From contig JAJYLN010000007.1 of the NCBI GenBank assembly GCA_021787665.1, positions 15,133-79,132 on the forward strand: 64,000 bases of DNA. Reading direction: 5' to 3'. Below, piece by piece: positions 63,984 through 64,000 of the stretch. Made by a program: the position numbers and the translations under genes. Each line of letters opens with the position of its first letter. Position 1 is the stretch's first letter. The notes below the pieces were generated by a model. The model saw only the letters and a program-made list of their open reading frames with translations. It ran no database searches and had not been told where the DNA came from. The stretch is from a bacterium (GTDB lineage Bacteria > JAMCPX01).

Positions 63984-64000
63984 TGGAAATGAGTATGGAT
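63984..64000 (+). CDS. Start of a further gene, cut by the window end
   Basis: AGGAGG at 63971-63976 stands seven bases before a TTG at 63984 that opens a frame reading MEMSMD up to the window edge; ATG codons at 63989 and 63995 are alternatives. Product unknown. The repeat at 63888-63933 lies 50 bases upstream. Confidence 0.5.

Overview
The window is about 57% GC by eye (not computed), densely packed and almost entirely protein-coding; I saw no rRNA, tRNA or CRISPR array. The gene content fits a Gram-negative anaerobe, most like Desulfobacterota (former Deltaproteobacteria) or a nearby phylum. Reasons are an 11-subunit-type complex I operon without nuoE, nuoF or nuoG, a glyQ-glyS-ppdK block, an hpf-hprK-rapZ-EIIA-HPr-EI block, a sigma-54 (NtrC-type) regulator, and heptose/LPS-type and outer membrane genes. 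The placement is inference from gene order, not from a search.

Layout. 1-8457 (minus): nuoA-B-C-D-H-I-J-K-L-M, with nuoM cut by the window edge. 8964-24937 (minus): housekeeping and envelope genes: aspartate aminotransferase, coaD, rsmD, HtrA protease, a DUF1844 protein, a Gld-type ABC exporter set with two accessory proteins, a ClpC-like unfoldase, htpX, a Ppx/GppA phosphatase, a small beta-barrel protein and ligA. 25112-36144 (plus): a large ATPase-BTAD regulator, a DHA2 drug exporter, a lipoprotein with a collagen-like tract and a PQQ-type propeller, a secreted single-HKD phospholipase D/nuclease, and a histidine kinase/NtrC pair. 36151-41885 (minus): pyruvate phosphate dikinase with an unusual Cys4 insertion, then glyS and glyQ. 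42040-46753 (plus): hpf, a short HprK, rapZ, EIIA(Man), HPr, EI and methylmalonyl-CoA epimerase, i.e. a phosphotransferase chain with no visible sugar permease. 46991-50494 (plus): an ICMT-like methyltransferase, a GT39 glycosyltransferase, gmhA and an NDUFA9-like reductase with an apparent C-terminal frameshift. aroD (minus), tatC (plus) and a lipoprotein (minus) follow.

The most interesting part is 53166-61152, a tightly coupled seven-gene operon: two acyl carrier proteins, a ketosynthase fused to a chain-length-factor-like domain, a CrtI-like FAD oxidoreductase, a MIO-type aromatic amino acid lyase, a hot-dog thioesterase, and a DhaL-DegV fusion that looks like a one-chain fatty acid kinase. 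It resembles a stripped-down aryl-polyene or ladderane-type lipid pathway whose product would be phosphorylated by the DegV-linked kinase; ketoreductase, dehydratase and CoA ligase are not in the window. Downstream are insertion sequence remnants and a decayed restriction-modification locus with one intact methyltransferase. A 46-base sequence repeated in the same orientation at 52981-53026 and 63888-63933 brackets the whole stretch, which may therefore be a genomic island.
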